Source: Pedobacter sp. Leaf41
GTDB lineage: Bacteria; Bacteroidota; Bacteroidia; Sphingobacteriales; Sphingobacteriaceae
DNA: 64,000 bases
Assembly (NCBI RefSeq): GCF_001422545.1
Contig: NZ_LMLE01000006.1
Coordinates: forward strand, 176,982-240,981
Direction of reading: 5' to 3'
In this document: positions 18,242 to 26,869 of the stretch, one piece after another
How positions within the stretch are numbered: position 1 is the first letter of the stretch
How the letters are laid out: each line of letters opens with the position of its first letter
Notes under the pieces: model-generated
What the model saw: only the letters and a program-made list of their open reading frames with translations
The model's database searches: none
Told to the model about the DNA's origin: nothing
Program-made: the position numbers and the translations under genes

Positions 18242-19429
18242 TTGAACAATATTACAATACAACAATTTCCTAAAAACATAACCATATTAGGTTCTACAGG
18301 AAGTATAGGCACACAGGCACTCGATGTTGTTCGGGATCATCCTGAAATATTTAAGATTTCTGTGTTGTCTGCGCTTAAAAATGCTGAGTTGCTTATCCAG
18401 CAGGCAAGGGAATTTCAGCCCGAAACCGTTGTGATTTGTGATGAAAGCCAATATTTGTATGTAAAGGATTCATTATCGTCTTTTAACATCGAGGTTTTAG
18501 CAGGCGAGGAAGCACTTTCAGAAGTAGCTGCCTATCCAAAAAGCGATATTGTGCTGACGGCATTGATGGGTTCAGTGGGCTTAAAGCCAACCATTGCCGC
18601 CATTAAAGCAGGTAAAAATATTGCCCTTGCCAATAAGGAAACCCTTGTTGTTGCTGGAGAGTATATCACAAATTTAGCAGAGGAATACCAGGTTAAAATC
18701 CTTCCGGTTGATTCAGAACATTCAGCCATATTTCAGTGTTTGGTAGGCGAGGAGCAGAATGAAATCGAAAAAATCTACCTTACTGCATCCGGAGGCCCGT
18801 TTCTGGGTAAAGATCCACAGTTTTTATCCTTAGTAAAAAAAGAGCAAGCCTTAAAACATCCCAATTGGGTAATGGGTGCGAAAATAACCATCGACTCGGC
18901 CTCGCTGATGAATAAAGGATTGGAGGTAATTGAAGCAAAGTGGTTGTTTAATCTTGAAGTAGATCAAATAGACGTGATTGTGCATCCGCAGTCGATTATT
19001 CATTCCATTGTTCAATTTACTGATGGATCAATGAAGGCACAGATGGGGGTTCCGGATATGAAATTGCCTATTCAGTATGCTTTAAATTATCCCGAAAGGC
19101 TAAAAAACGATTTTAAACGTTTTAACTTTCTGGATTATCCAAATTTTAGCTTCCAGCAGGCAGATATGGAAACCTTTAGAAACTTAGAACTGGCATTTCA
19201 GTCTTTGAGGAAGGGTGGAAACATGCCTTGTATTTTAAACGCAGCCAATGAGGTTGTAGTTGAAGCTTTTTTAAAGGATGAAATTGGTTTCCTGCAAATG
19301 AGCGAAGTAATTGAGCAATGTATGCAAGAGATTAGTTTCATTGAGAAGCCACAATTGAGCGATTATTTAGAAACTGACAAACATAGCCGTATCTTCGCCA
19401 GCGAATTAGTAACAAAAAGTAAAGTTTAA
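18242..19429 (+). CDS. dxr: 1-deoxy-D-xylulose 5-phosphate reductoisomerase
   Basis: This 395-residue enzyme converts DXP to MEP with NADPH in the non-mevalonate isoprenoid pathway in the cytosol. Visible motifs are the NADPH-binding GSTGSIG (residues 18-24), LPVDSEHSA with metal-ligand Asp and Glu, SLMNKGLEVIEA and HPQSIIHSIVQF. No ATG lies in frame ahead of the Rossmann motif, so the TTG at 18242 is taken as the start. It lies 29 bases before the RseP-type protease gene, a common Bacteroidota pairing. Confidence 0.97.
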   Translation: MNNITIQQFPKNITILGSTGSIGTQALDVVRDHPEIFKISVLSALKNAELLIQQAREFQPETVVICDESQYLYVKDSLSSFNIEVLAGEEALSEVAAYPKSDIVLTALMGSVGLKPTIAAIKAGKNIALANKETLVVAGEYITNLAEEYQVKILPVDSEHSAIFQCLVGEEQNEIEKIYLTASGGPFLGKDPQFLSLVKKEQALKHPNWVMGAKITIDSASLMNKGLEVIEAKWLFNLEVDQIDVIVHPQSIIHSIVQFTDGSMKAQMGVPDMKLPIQYALNYPERLKNDFKRFNFLDYPNFSFQQADMETFRNLELAFQSLRKGGNMPCILNAANEVVVEAFLKDEIGFLQMSEVIEQCMQEISFIEKPQLSDYLETDKHSRIFASELVTKSKV

Positions 19430-19458
19430 CATCTAACATAAAAATTTTATAAGCAAAT

Positions 19459-20847
19459 ATGAATGGATTGATTATGGCGGGGCAGCTGTTGCTCGGATTG
19501 TCTTTATTGGTAATACTACACGAATTAGGGCATTTTCTTGCAGCAAGAGCATTTGGCATTAAAGTAGAAAAGTTTTATTTATTTTTTGATGCATGGGGTT
19601 TTAAACTTTTCAGCTTCAAAAAAGGAGATGTTGAATATGGTGTGGGATGGTTGCCGTTAGGTGGCTACGTGAAAATTGCGGGGATGATTGATGAAAGTAT
19701 GGACACCGAGCAAATGGCTCAGCCTGCTCAACCCTGGGAATTTCGCTCGAAACCAGCATGGCAGCGTTTAATTGTGATGCTTGGCGGTATCATTGTCAAT
19801 ATAGTGGTAGGTGTAATCATTTTCTGGATGCTTACCTTTAAATATGGACAAACCTATACTGTAAATGGAAAGTTAACAGATGGAATCTCTGTTGGTTCGA
19901 TAGGAAAAGGAATCGGGCTTAAAAACGGAGATAGAATTTTGGCCATTAATGGAAGCAAGCTGATTAAATTTGAAGATGCCATCTCTAGTAAAGTATTATT
20001 TGATGGAGCACAGCTGACTATTTTGCGTGGCAATCAAACGCTTTATATTTCTGTTCCAGATACTATTTTAAATAAACTTTCTAAAAATGATAAAGAGAAC
20101 TTTATTGCCCCACGATACCGAATGGCAAGAGTGGAAACCGTTTTGGAACCAGATGAAAAAGCCGACAAACAATCGTTTTTTGATAAATTATTTAAAAGGC
20201 CCTATACAAAACCGGTTTATCCAGCTTATGCTGCCGGAATTAAAAAAGGAGATAGCATTTTAGCTGTTAACGGAAAACCAGTTACCTTCTTTGATCAATT
20301 TAAAGATGAGGTTTTTGCAAATAAGGGTAAAAAGATAAGTATCGCTGCGCTTAGAGGCGGAAAGGAAATCAATTTTGATGTGAATGTTGGCAAAGACGGA
20401 ACAATCGGAATTGGGCCAAGATTTAAAATGCCAGAAACTGCGCATGTAAGTTTTGGCTTTGCCGAATCGCTACCTATTGGTGCAACGATGGCTTACAGTA
20501 CCTTTTTAGATAATGCGAAAGGGATTGGGAAAATGATCACCGGTAAATTAAGCGCCCGTAACATCAGCAGTCCGATTGGTATTGCTAAAGTTTATGGTTC
20601 AACCTTTGATTGGGTAAAATTCTGGACACTTACAGGATTAATTTCAATGGCGTTGGCCTTTATGAATTTGTTGCCTATCCCAGGCTTAGATGGAGGCCAC
20701 GTAGTGTTTTTACTTATTGAAATGGTACAACGCAAACCAGTAAGCGAAAAGGTTTTAGAGAAGGCTCAAATTGTAGGCTTTGTAATCCTCATTTGCTTGA
20801 TGGTGTTTGCTTTTGGTAATGATATTTTAAAATCTTTCGGGAAGTAA
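19459..20847 (+). CDS. rseP: Site-2 metalloprotease RseP, M50 family
   Basis: This 462-residue membrane protease has the zinc motif HELGH in the first helix (about residue 21), two PDZ-like domains (about 125-200 and 250-330) and the second metal motif LPIPGLDGGH in a late helix. RseP cleaves anti-sigma factors and signal-peptide remnants within the inner membrane. In this genome FecR-type anti-sigma proteins are plausible substrates; that is inferred. It follows dxr and ends at a strong terminator. Confidence 0.95.
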   Translation: MNGLIMAGQLLLGLSLLVILHELGHFLAARAFGIKVEKFYLFFDAWGFKLFSFKKGDVEYGVGWLPLGGYVKIAGMIDESMDTEQMAQPAQPWEFRSKPAWQRLIVMLGGIIVNIVVGVIIFWMLTFKYGQTYTVNGKLTDGISVGSIGKGIGLKNGDRILAINGSKLIKFEDAISSKVLFDGAQLTILRGNQTLYISVPDTILNKLSKNDKENFIAPRYRMARVETVLEPDEKADKQSFFDKLFKRPYTKPVYPAYAAGIKKGDSILAVNGKPVTFFDQFKDEVFANKGKKISIAALRGGKEINFDVNVGKDGTIGIGPRFKMPETAHVSFGFAESLPIGATMAYSTFLDNAKGIGKMITGKLSARNISSPIGIAKVYGSTFDWVKFWTLTGLISMALAFMNLLPIPGLDGGHVVFLLIEMVQRKPVSEKVLEKAQIVGFVILICLMVFAFGNDILKSFGK

Positions 20848-20865
20848 AATCAAATTAATAATATT

Positions 20866-20909
20866 GCCGCAGATGAAGTTTGATTTTCGAACTGCATCTG
20901 CGGCTTTTT
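20866..20909 (+). terminator. Rho-independent terminator after rseP
   Basis: A 9-bp perfect stem (GCCGCAGAT / ATCTGCGGC) is followed by five T residues, 18 bases after the rseP stop. Confidence 0.9.
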
Positions 20910-20923
20910 AATGATATCCTATT

Positions 20924-21463
20924 ATGAGTGAGCAAACGCAACAACCTAATTACTTCGATTTCTATGAATTGCCTGTGCAGTTTAATCCCGATCAGCAGCA
21001 GGTAAAAGCTAAATTCTATGCTTTGAGCAAGCAATACCATCCAGATTTTTACGCAAATGAAAGCGCTGAAAAACAAGATGAAGTTTTGACTTTATCCACT
21101 CTGAACAATAAAGCTTATCAAACTTTGAGCAATGCTAAAAGAAGATTGAAATATGTGCTGGAACTTAAAGGAATTGTAGAAACCGATGAAGGATATCAAT
21201 TACCGCAAAGTTTTTTGATGGAAATGATGGAGGTGAATGAAGCGCTGATGGATCTGGAATTTGAGCCTGATGCCGACAAATTATCGCAGGTGCGGGGCGA
21301 GGTAGATGTTATTGAGCAGCAGCTTGAAAAAGAGCTGGATAAACTGGTTAAACAGTTTGATGAAAGTCCTGCTGATGCGGAAAGCTTACTACCCGCTATT
21401 AAAGATATTTTTTATCGTCAAAAATATATTTCCAGAATCAGGGAGCGTTTACCGAAAAATTAA
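20924..21463 (+). CDS. hscB: Fe-S cluster co-chaperone HscB
   Basis: This 179-residue J-protein has an N-terminal J domain with HPD (QYHPDFYA, about residue 38) and a C-terminal helical domain with the motif LMEMMEVNEALMDLE, typical of HscB. It stimulates HscA ATPase and delivers IscU for iron-sulfur cluster transfer in the cytosol. It stands alone after a terminator, without isc genes nearby. Confidence 0.92.
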   Translation: MSEQTQQPNYFDFYELPVQFNPDQQQVKAKFYALSKQYHPDFYANESAEKQDEVLTLSTLNNKAYQTLSNAKRRLKYVLELKGIVETDEGYQLPQSFLMEMMEVNEALMDLEFEPDADKLSQVRGEVDVIEQQLEKELDKLVKQFDESPADAESLLPAIKDIFYRQKYISRIRERLPKN

Positions 21464-21501
21464 TTGCTTGATTTTTAACTCCATTCATGCAAACACTGTT
21501 A

Positions 21502-22659
21502 CTATTTAAACAGCTGCGGCACAAAAAGAACGAGGTAATCTCTCCAGTTTGCCCAGGTATGCCCACCTTCACTTTCTACATAAGTGTATTTCATTTGATT
21601 ACTGTCCAGTTTATTGCGGTAATCGGCAACCGTTTTGTAAAGGAAATCTGTTTTACCAATTCCTATCCAATACAGTTTTAAGCCGTTGCTAAACTGGTTT
21701 TTTAAGGTTTGATCTATATTTTCGTATACCGGAGAATTGGTTTTTCCGAAGGGCATTATGGCGGGAGAGAATAGCCCGACATAATTGAAAGTTTTGGGAT
21801 AAAACCTGGAAATATGTAAGGAATGGAAGCCGCCCATAGAAAGACCAGCAATGGCTCTTTGCGATTTATTAGCATTTACCCGATAACTGCTTTCTATAAA
21901 TTTAATAATATCGCCAAAGGTTTCTTCCATTTTTCCATCCATCGTATGAGGAAGTTGCATGGTGGGTTTATAAAATCCTTTTACATCTTCACCCGGCGCT
22001 GCCTGTTGTGCAACATTGCCATTCGGCATTACCACAATCATTGGTTTAGCAATTCCTTTGGCAATCAGGTTATCCAAAATCTGAGCCGTACGTCCGAGTG
22101 CTGCCCAGGCCTCCTCATCGCCACCCATGCCGTGAAGCAAGTACAACACCGGATATTTTTGCTTTCCGCTTTCGTAGCCAGGCGGAGTGTAAACCGTTAA
22201 TCTTCTGTTCATATTGTTTCTTGGCGAGTTATACCAGCGTTTAGCCAGGGTGCCATGGGGAACATCAGTCACTGCATAATGATCTGCCTTTCCATCGCCC
22301 ACTAAAAACACATTTACAACCGAAGCTACATCTCTGATCTGGTAAACATTGCTCGGATCTCTTGTTTTTACACCATCTAAAACGAATGAATAGCTATATA
22401 ATTCCGATTTCAATGGAGCAGTGGTGTAAGTCCAGATGCCGTCGGCTTGTTTTTGCATTTGCGCATTTCCCGTCTGATTGAGCATATCGCCTTGCAACTC
22501 TACTTTATTTGCCTGTGGTGCGTACAATCGGAAAGTTACACTTTTATCAGTATGAATTTCTGGTGAGACAAGTTCCTTCTGTTTGCCAAAATTTAGGTTT
22601 TCCTGGGCAGATAATCTGAAGGATGCGATAAGTAAAAAGGCGACGAGTAAATTTTTCAT
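21502..22659 (-). CDS. Secreted esterase, PF00756 type with E-set domain
   Basis: This 385-residue protein has an N-terminal signal peptide ending near SAQE and an early-set beta-sandwich domain (about 30-125). An alpha/beta-hydrolase domain of the Esterase D/enterochelin-esterase family follows. The catalytic triad is visible: Ser274 in GLSMGG, Asp338 in GIGKTD and His367 in EGGHTW, with LHGMGG as oxyanion loop. Family members release ferulate or acetyl groups from plant xylan or hydrolyse siderophores. It faces HscB tail to tail; the substrate is not determinable here. Confidence 0.9.
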   Translation of the reverse strand: MKNLLVAFLLIASFRLSAQENLNFGKQKELVSPEIHTDKSVTFRLYAPQANKVELQGDMLNQTGNAQMQKQADGIWTYTTAPLKSELYSYSFVLDGVKTRDPSNVYQIRDVASVVNVFLVGDGKADHYAVTDVPHGTLAKRWYNSPRNNMNRRLTVYTPPGYESGKQKYPVLYLLHGMGGDEEAWAALGRTAQILDNLIAKGIAKPMIVVMPNGNVAQQAAPGEDVKGFYKPTMQLPHTMDGKMEETFGDIIKFIESSYRVNANKSQRAIAGLSMGGFHSLHISRFYPKTFNYVGLFSPAIMPFGKTNSPVYENIDQTLKNQFSNGLKLYWIGIGKTDFLYKTVADYRNKLDSNQMKYTYVESEGGHTWANWRDYLVLFVPQLFK

Positions 22660-22820
22660 TGAAGGATTTATAAAGCTGCGTTAAGGTAATGTTATAAGCT
22701 TAAATAAGAAAATATTGCATTGAGAATGTTACCACTTTAGCTATTTAAAGTTTTGGCTATAGCCATAAAAGACTATTTTAGTAATAAAAGCAGAAGCCGA
22801 AATTTGAAAGAAAAAATTCC

Positions 22821-22946
22821 ATGAAGCTCGCTTACATTTTCACTGCCCTAATACTTCTAACTTTATTCTCAGCTTGTTCGCAAAGAACATGTCCGGCATT
22901 TCAAAGCAAATTTAGTCCAAGGGGCGGCCGGGGAACCGGGTATTAA
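22821..22946 (+). CDS. Small lipoprotein, 41 residues
   Basis: An ATG-initiated frame encodes 41 residues with a classical lipoprotein signal: MKLAYIFTALILLTLF followed by SAC (lipobox Cys at residue 19). A short mature part with a second Cys and a Gly/Arg-rich end (RGGRGTGY) follows. Tiny lipoproteins of this type are frequent in Bacteroidota. It stands alone between the esterase and the DUF3072 gene. The signal sequence supports it being real; its function is unknown. Confidence 0.7.
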   Translation: MKLAYIFTALILLTLFSACSQRTCPAFQSKFSPRGGRGTGY

Positions 22947-23070
22947 GCGGAAACTTCAGGCGCCTGATTTTATTTGGTAGCTGTATATCAGTATTCGGAT
23001 TCGTTATCGGAGTAAACAAAACATTGCCTATTGTTTTTGTGTTGAAATTGAACATTAAAACAATCATGTC

Positions 23071-23340
23071 ATGAATACCAACGAAGAAAAACAAGTTCCT
23101 CAGAATGAAAATTCTGCCAATGATCAGCACAATACCTTAACAGGCTCCAATACTGTAAAAAATCCTGATGACTGGACGACAGGTGATGAGCCGATGACGG
23201 GTGCACAGCAGTCGTATTTAAAAACCCTTTCTGATGAAGCTGGTGAATCCTTTGATGAAACTTTATCTAAATCAGAAGCATCAAAAAGGATCGATGAACT
23301 ACAACATAAAACAGGTAGAGGATTGGAATCTAATCAATAA
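23071..23340 (+). CDS. DUF3072 protein
   Basis: This 89-residue hydrophilic protein carries the DUF3072 core MTGAQQSYLKTLSDEAGE (about residues 50-67), followed by a helix with SEASKRIDELQ. The N-terminal half is disordered and polar. The family is of unknown function and occurs widely in soil bacteria. It ends just before a bidirectional terminator. Confidence 0.85.
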   Translation: MNTNEEKQVPQNENSANDQHNTLTGSNTVKNPDDWTTGDEPMTGAQQSYLKTLSDEAGESFDETLSKSEASKRIDELQHKTGRGLESNQ

Positions 23341-23416
23341 GATCCGATTGTTATCATGATCATGATGCAGTTATGTCCGATTTTCACCTGATTTACTCAA
23401 ATTATAGTTTAATAAA

Positions 23417-23457
23417 AATGCCCCATGAAGTATTTACTTCGTGGGGCATTTTTTTTA
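23417..23457. terminator. Bidirectional terminator
   Basis: A stem of 16 bp with one wobble (AAATGCCCCATGAAGT / ACTTCGTGGGGCATTT) and an A/T tract on both sides serves the converging DUF3072 and GIN-like genes. Confidence 0.88.
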
Positions 23458-23478
23458 GGTGTTACTAGGATTATCTGA

Positions 23479-24090
23479 TTACTTGGCTAATGCAAGCGCA
23501 TTTTGTTCTGCTTCCATCATTGCTTTTGAATGGTAGGTAGCTGATTTTAGAGTAGCAAAATCTTTAGTGCTTATATTTTTCATGTTGCTCGCAATTAAGG
23601 TGCTTTCCTCTGCTTTTCCGTTTAGTTTTAATACCGCATCTTCATTAACTACGGTGTACAAGCTGGCTGCGGTTGTTTTAATTTTCGCTGTTGCACTTTG
23701 GTGCAAAAATAACTGCAGGTTTTTAACGTCGAAATTGTTGCTAGTTACCACGATAGATTGTCCGTAGGCTTCAATTCTTTCCAAATCCTGCATGCTGATA
23801 TTGATGGTTACCAGGTTATGCTCCATCGAATTGATGAATAAGGTTTTTCCATCACTATTTACTGAAGTTTTGCTGGCATCGAAATTTTCGGCACCTGAAA
23901 TGTGCTGAGTTTTTCCTTTTGTTAAAACCAGTTTAACGTTGCCGCTAACCCAAATTCTGTTAAAGCCTAGAGTTACGGCAGCTTTAGTTTCTTTAATTAC
24001 TGGTTCTGAAGCAGCGCTGCTCATTGCTGAAGAGGTAAATACTACTGCTGTTAATGCTACTGCGAATAATGTTTTTGTTAAATTTTTCAT
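23479..24090 (-). CDS. Secreted GIN-domain (DUF2807)-like protein
   Basis: This protein of about 203 residues starts best at 24090 (MKNLTKTLFAVAL), where a signal peptide begins; the longer frame to 24141 would put 17 non-signal residues in front. After cleavage near SSAAS the mature part is a beta-helical repeat protein of the putative auto-transporter adhesin head (GIN) type, with motifs such as VSGNVKLVLTKG, ERIEAYGQ and LHQSATAKI. Such proteins are exported or surface-exposed in Bacteroidota with unclear function. Confidence 0.8.
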   Translation of the reverse strand: MKNLTKTLFAVALTAVVFTSSAMSSAASEPVIKETKAAVTLGFNRIWVSGNVKLVLTKGKTQHISGAENFDASKTSVNSDGKTLFINSMEHNLVTINISMQDLERIEAYGQSIVVTSNNFDVKNLQLFLHQSATAKIKTTAASLYTVVNEDAVLKLNGKAEESTLIASNMKNISTKDFATLKSATYHSKAMMEAEQNALALAK

Positions 24091-24601
24091 GACTTTATAT
24101 TTTAAGTTTCTTAATGTTTTCTGATAATAAGACGTGGTCACCCGGGAAACGTTTCAGCTGAAAATTGGCTTTTATACCAGCCGAAGAAAGCATCAGACCA
24201 ACGCCTGTAATTTGTCGACGAAAAAGTGTTGGTATGGTTCTTTAGTTTTAGAATATGATCGACGTAATGAGGCTTTGTCTTTTTAATAGGTAGAATTGTT
24301 TGTTAAAAAGAGATTTTCGAGCGGTTTCTTCTGGCTTATGAGTTTTCAGTTACCAATCTAATATTGTTATCTATGCCTTAAAATGCCTGTATCATGCCTT
24401 TATCCTGCCTTCGGGATGCAATAGGGATGCGATGTTTATTGGTAATCTTAGCTGGTAAGGATGCTTGTGAAAAAGCGGCAAGCAGGTAGAAAACGTTTTC
24501 AGCGGAACAGATAATCAAGGTTGCCGTTTGGCAGCGATAGATGTTTCAAAAAAGAACCGGAAGGAAGAACCAGATGATTTGTGGGGGCTAGGGTAGAAGA
24601 A
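24091..24601. other. Intergenic region without recognised gene
   Basis: About 510 bases separate two minus-strand genes. I see no convincing ORF or RNA. Two short similar segments, AAACGTTTCAGC and AAACGTTTTCAGC, occur some 340 bases apart and might be operators, but this is weak. Confidence 0.4.
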
Positions 24602-25759
24602 TTAGCTTTTGTTCTGATCAGCATAGTTCATGCCGTACAATTGATTAGGCATTAAATAAATCACATCTTTTTGCAAATCAATATAAGTGTTGAAACGTTT
24701 CAAGATATCAGAACCCAGGATATGGATATTTATCCCAGGCATGGGTTTAGCTGATCCTAAAAGTTGCGCAGGTATGTTTTCAAGAACAACTTTTCCAAGT
24801 TTAAGCTTCTGAAGTTTCGCCGTAATCACAGGAATTTCATTGTTTTGGGTTCCACGCATGATTACCTTTTTAATTACTTCCATCTTTTCCGTAGGAAATT
24901 TATCCGTTTTGAGCAAGTCGTTATCTAACATTGCTGTTCGCTGATAACCCGTATCAAAGAGAAACCAATTTTTATAAGCTTGCTTATCGTGGAAGATGAA
25001 TCCTTCTATAAAAGGTTTGTTATTGATGTATTTGATCTTAAATCTAGAGGTTTTGGGATTATTGATGATATTATCCGGCATTCTGGAATGAATAGCCATC
25101 AGCTTTTTATCATAATTGAGTTCCACTATCATCCCGTCGAAAATGTCCCAGCCCAATAATCCATCAGCCTCATGACCCACCACCTGAATATCATAAACTT
25201 TACTTTGATAAGTGCGGTTTCCCAATTTTATGTCCAATAGGCGAGAATATAATTCAGGATTGGATTTTACTTTTTTTGTAAGTGCATCGGTAGTTAATGA
25301 CATCTCCGTTGCTCCAGTATCGAAATTCATTTGAAGCGAATCCTGGTGGTTGAAGGAAACAGCAATCAGATTGGTATTGTATTGATTAAGGCGGAATGGG
25401 ATAGAGTCATGCAATTCTGGCTTCAGATTGCTGAAATTTTTGATTTCTGGAGATTTAATCCTTGTCAAGCAAGAGTCTTTACCGTTCAGCAATACGATTA
25501 AATCTTTTTGCTCGCCAGGCTTAACCCACAAGGTAATGGAATCTATATCGGTTTTGAAAGTAACTTTCTTTCGTTTAGTTATCTTGTTAGTGGTATAGAT
25601 ATCGGGAGAGGTTTTAGGAACTATTCCCCATGATGAAACTGAATTACCCGCTTCATAAATTTTGGCAGACTTGCTTCCGGCTTTAATTACCGGAATTTTG
25701 GTTTGCGCTTGTAAACACAAAGACAAAGCACATAATATGGTAGTGATGAGCGCTTTCAT
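24602..25759 (-). CDS. Secreted retropepsin-like aspartic protease
   Basis: This 385-residue protein has a signal peptide ending near LQAQ and two aspartic-protease half domains. Each has a FDTG motif: FDTGATEMSL near residue 146 and FDTGYQRTAM near 270. Hydrophobic LLGWDIFDG and LLGSAKP/ILGSDIL strands accompany them, as expected for clan AA pepsin-like folds. It probably acts in the periplasm or is surface-exposed; substrates are unknown. It is a single-gene unit. Confidence 0.85.
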   Translation of the reverse strand: MKALITTILCALSLCLQAQTKIPVIKAGSKSAKIYEAGNSVSSWGIVPKTSPDIYTTNKITKRKKVTFKTDIDSITLWVKPGEQKDLIVLLNGKDSCLTRIKSPEIKNFSNLKPELHDSIPFRLNQYNTNLIAVSFNHQDSLQMNFDTGATEMSLTTDALTKKVKSNPELYSRLLDIKLGNRTYQSKVYDIQVVGHEADGLLGWDIFDGMIVELNYDKKLMAIHSRMPDNIINNPKTSRFKIKYINNKPFIEGFIFHDKQAYKNWFLFDTGYQRTAMLDNDLLKTDKFPTEKMEVIKKVIMRGTQNNEIPVITAKLQKLKLGKVVLENIPAQLLGSAKPMPGINIHILGSDILKRFNTYIDLQKDVIYLMPNQLYGMNYADQNKS

Positions 25760-25781
25760 TTAAAATAGTTCAGCCCTAAAG

Positions 25782-25919
25782 ATGAAAATAATTATTGGAA
25801 TGTTTTTCTTTATGCTGATTGATTTCACCTACAGCCATATTCGTATGCAAGAAGAATGTGATTTTCATCTTATTAGCAGTCCTGAAAAGTTCGTGTTTTA
25901 TTGCAACATCAAAGTGTAA
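25782..25919 (+). CDS. Possible small exported peptide, 45 residues
   Basis: An ATG frame encodes a signal-like start (KIIIGMFFFMLIDFTYS) followed by 27 residues with two Cys. It lies in the gap between divergent genes. Only the hydrophobic start argues for it; it may be chance. Confidence 0.25.
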   Translation: MKIIIGMFFFMLIDFTYSHIRMQEECDFHLISSPEKFVFYCNIKV

Positions 25920-25982
25920 AATCATTTTTTACTTTTTGTTTGTGCTTTCCTTTGGATTACTTTCGACTCAAAATCAGATTTT

Positions 25983-26288
25983 ATGAGTTCACTATCCATT
26001 TTCCGAAAGGTGGCAGTAGCAGAGGGAATTTCCTATTTGCTTTTGCTTTTCGTTGCGATGCCATTAAAGTATTTTGCCGATTTGCCGCTGTATGTTAAAT
26101 ATACAGGCTGGGCTCATGGTTTATTGTTTGTACTATATGCTGCTACACTGGTTCTTGCCTGGCAGGAACAAAAATGGAAATTTGGTAAAGCACTGCTAAT
26201 TTTTGTGGCTTCATTGTTGCCTTTTGCACCATTTATTGTAGATAGGAAGCTAAAAGATGAAAGACCCAAGGACGCAACTGCCCTATAA
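25983..26288 (+). CDS. DUF3817 membrane protein
   Basis: This 101-residue protein has three membrane segments and the DUF3817 motifs FRKVAVAEGISYLLLLF and MPLKYFADLPLYVKYTGWAHG, ending in a charged tail (DRKLKDE). The family is an inner membrane protein group of unknown function, often a stand-alone gene in Bacteroidota and actinobacteria. It precedes the tRNA gene by 80 bases. Confidence 0.88.
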   Translation: MSSLSIFRKVAVAEGISYLLLLFVAMPLKYFADLPLYVKYTGWAHGLLFVLYAATLVLAWQEQKWKFGKALLIFVASLLPFAPFIVDRKLKDERPKDATAL

Positions 26289-26320
26289 TAAGTGCATTAC
26301 AAATTATTTTAAATTATTTT

Positions 26321-26350
26321 TTGCATTTTAACTTTCGTTTTCTACATTTG
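26321..26350 (+). promoter_or_regulatory. Bacteroidota promoter for tRNA-Leu
   Basis: A -33 TTG element (26321-26323, within TTTTTTG) is followed after 19 bases by TACATTTG (26343-26350), a perfect TAnnTTTG -7 box. The tRNA starts 19 bases later. This is the best promoter seen in the window. Confidence 0.8.
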
Positions 26351-26368
26351 CAACCCCGTCCAACACAT

Positions 26369-26448
26369 GCCCAGCTGGCGGAATTGGTAGACGCGCTGGT
26401 CTCAAACACCTGTGGGAAACCGTGCCGGTTCGACTCCGGCGCTGGGTA
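26369..26448 (+). tRNA. tRNA-Leu (CAA)
   Basis: The 80-base gene folds as a class II tRNA: acceptor GCCCAGC / GCTGGGT with A73, a D loop with GGTAGA, an anticodon loop CTCAAAC giving anticodon CAA (reads UUG), a variable arm, and T arm GCCGG-TTCGACT-CCGGC. No CCA is encoded. The anticodon stem CTGGT / ACCTG has a U28-U42 mismatch, and the first acceptor pair is G-U. Confidence 0.93.
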
Positions 26449-26475
26449 CTTTACCGGGCTCAAGCCCAAAACCTT

Positions 26476-26506
26476 AAAGGGTTGCTCATTAAAAAGCAAC
26501 CCTTTT
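26476..26506 (+). terminator. Terminator after tRNA-Leu
   Basis: A perfect 11-bp stem (AAAGGGTTGCT / AGCAACCCTTT) with an 8-base loop is followed by TTAGTTT, 27 bases after the tRNA. Confidence 0.85.
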
Positions 26507-26869
26507 AGTTTGACTTTCAGTTTGTTATCATTGAACTTTGGGTCGATGAAAGCGGTTTAAAACATATTGTCATCCCAGAACAGGTTATCTTTGCCCCCCT
26601 GCATTAGAGTATGCTTCTGTTTAATATTACCTTTTTGACAAATTTCATAGAGGGTTGTTAGGTTTGGCGGAATTCGGTCAATAGGTTCATCTTTGTTTGG
26701 GATTTTATTTATATGTCGTTAATGATCCATGGAATAAAAGTGTAAATAAAAGTTTTTAAAAAGCAATCATATTCATGGAAAAATACACTAGATTTATTTT
26801 CAGTAATGAATAAATTTCGCACTCACCGATTGAAATTAAATAATATTCGTTTAGTGATCTGATAATTGA
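26507..26869. other. Intergenic region without recognised gene
   Basis: About 360 AT-rich bases lie between the tRNA terminator and the GAF-PAS gene. I see no supported gene; the minus-strand frame across 26756-27037 overlaps the next gene and has no protein-like features. Confidence 0.4.
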
